DNA from: Bacteroidota bacterium
GTDB lineage: Bacteria; Bacteroidota; Bacteroidia; Chitinophagales; Chitinophagaceae
Direction: 5' to 3'
Length of the DNA stretch: 13,342 nucleotides
NCBI GenBank assembly: GCA_023423015.1
Contig: JAFAGE010000267.1
Coordinates: 1-13,342 of the forward strand
A program made the position numbers and the translations under genes. A model generated the notes under the pieces. It did not search any database. It was given only the letters and a program-made list of their open reading frames with translations, and was not told the DNA's origin. Shown one piece after another: positions 12,667 through 13,342 of the stretch; position 1 is the first letter of the stretch, and every line of letters begins with the position of its first letter.

Positions 12667-13342
12667 ATGAGAATACTCCTGACCCTGCTGATTACGGTTC
12701 TTGTCACCGTCAAAGCTTCTGCCCAGTTTTCTGAAAACTTCGATCAAAATCTTACCGGTTTATCTAGTAATTGCTGGATCGTAAACCAGTTCAATTATAG
12801 CACAACCACTTCGGACGTTATCAGCGGAACCGGAAGCGCTTACACAAATCCTCCTACCAGTACCTCTGGAGAAAGAACTCTGGCTACTCCCTTTCTGAAT
12901 ATTACATCTACGTCGCTGAACGTTTCATTTAAATATAAGTTGTCAAGCAAACTTGCAGGTAATGCAACACGTACGTTGTCTTTTGGTATTACAGACAGAA
13001 ACGGAGTTTTTACTTCACTTCAAACGGTTACGATGGACAAGCATACTGCAACAACAGTATTTAATCACAACGCTACCTATACTGTGCCTGTCGGTGTTTA
13101 CAGAGTTGAAATAAGAGTAGGCGGTGCTACAGGTGATGGTAACTCAAGAGTTATTTTCGACGATCTGTATGCCAGCGCATCTGCTTACTATGGACCAACT
13201 ATTCACTGTAATCCTTCAGCAGTAGCAATAGACGACAACTTTGTTTTCCCAAGTGTTATCGAAGTGTCAGGCAATGTGTTGCAGAACGACCAGATCCCGA
13301 ATGACAATGAAATTTACAGCGTAAGTGTTGTTACTGCACCAA
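12667..13342 (+). CDS. Secreted modular protein with a cadherin-like/Big-type repeat (3' truncated by window edge)
   Basis: The frame opens at ATG 12667 and has no stop before the end of the window (225 codons plus one base). Residues 1-19 (MRILLTLLITVLVTVKASA) form a Sec signal peptide. Residues about 20-175 form a beta-rich jelly-roll-like module (ENFDQNLTGLSSNCWIV, LATPFLNITSTSLNVSFKYKL, and a closing VIFDDLYA), similar to the adhesive/carbohydrate-binding openings of Bacteroidota surface proteins. From about residue 184 a new unit begins: AIDDNFVFPSVIEVSGNVLQNDQIPNDNE, the DD...GNVLxND pattern of tandem cadherin-like/Ig-type repeats. Such proteins are usually very long and often carry a type IX secretion signal at the C-terminus, which lies outside the window. 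Adhesion or polysaccharide interaction is inferred. Confidence 0.8.
   Translation, partial: MRILLTLLITVLVTVKASAQFSENFDQNLTGLSSNCWIVNQFNYSTTTSDVISGTGSAYTNPPTSTSGERTLATPFLNITSTSLNVSFKYKLSSKLAGNATRTLSFGITDRNGVFTSLQTVTMDKHTATTVFNHNATYTVPVGVYRVEIRVGGATGDGNSRVIFDDLYASASAYYGPTIHCNPSAVAIDDNFVFPSVIEVSGNVLQNDQIPNDNEIYSVSVVTAP

Overview
The window looks like chromosomal DNA of a Bacteroidota bacterium, probably Chitinophagales/Chitinophagaceae-like. This is an inference from protein style. The signs are an Ada-type AraC/methyltransferase fusion with the Bacteroidota C-terminus, DUF4142 and PRC-barrel stress proteins, short lipoproteins, a secreted protein with a cadherin-like 'GNVLxND' repeat, start codons without clear Shine-Dalgarno sequences, and moderate GC. 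No rRNA, tRNA, CRISPR array, transposase or phage gene was seen.

Layout. 1-770: 3' part of an HTH/O6-methylguanine-DNA methyltransferase fusion, cut by the window edge. 901-1157: a broken response regulator, internally deleted and frameshifted, whose stop overlaps the start of an intact cellobiose 2-epimerase (1154-2359). 2528-6454: a run of stress or housekeeping genes (small single-span membrane protein, PRC-barrel protein, opposite-strand ChaA-type cation/proton antiporter, exported DUF4142 protein, Lys/Ser/Ala-rich histone H1-like protein, general-stress FMN split-barrel protein). 6484-6960: an NTF2-like lipoprotein. 6961-7215: repeat-rich intergenic DNA. 7216-9502: two YHS-domain exported paralogues, an ECF sigma factor, a small zinc-binding anti-sigma factor and a convergent DoxX-type membrane protein. 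9624-10517: exported GH16 glycanase. 10531-12339: an SDR oxidoreductase and an AraC-family regulator, both on the minus strand and probably one operon. 12340-12666: intergenic DNA with several dyads and direct repeats. 12667 to the end: start of a large secreted modular protein, cut by the right edge.

How the genes may work together. The clearest module is sigma factor plus anti-sigma factor. The anti-sigma has Cys7-His33-Cys37-Cys40 with the spacing I recall for the redox anti-sigma RsrA, and it sits beside two YHS proteins and DoxX. I infer an envelope redox or metal response locus. The 2.5-6.5 kb block resembles Bacteroidota general-stress gene clusters. The SDR/AraC pair has a 21-bp-spaced direct repeat upstream, as expected for an AraC-type operator.

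The most unusual DNA-level feature is a set of 7-bp-period short tandem repeats (ctcacct, ggcagaa, ggagaac and gtgaaaa types). They lie only between genes, at four places, and one set forms 16-bp inverted ends around about 200 bp. A separate pair of dyad repeats (TCCGCC...GGCGGA type) lies upstream of chaA and the DUF4142 gene. Two genes (5535 and 9624) have 9-bp perfect inverted repeats ending on their start codons.
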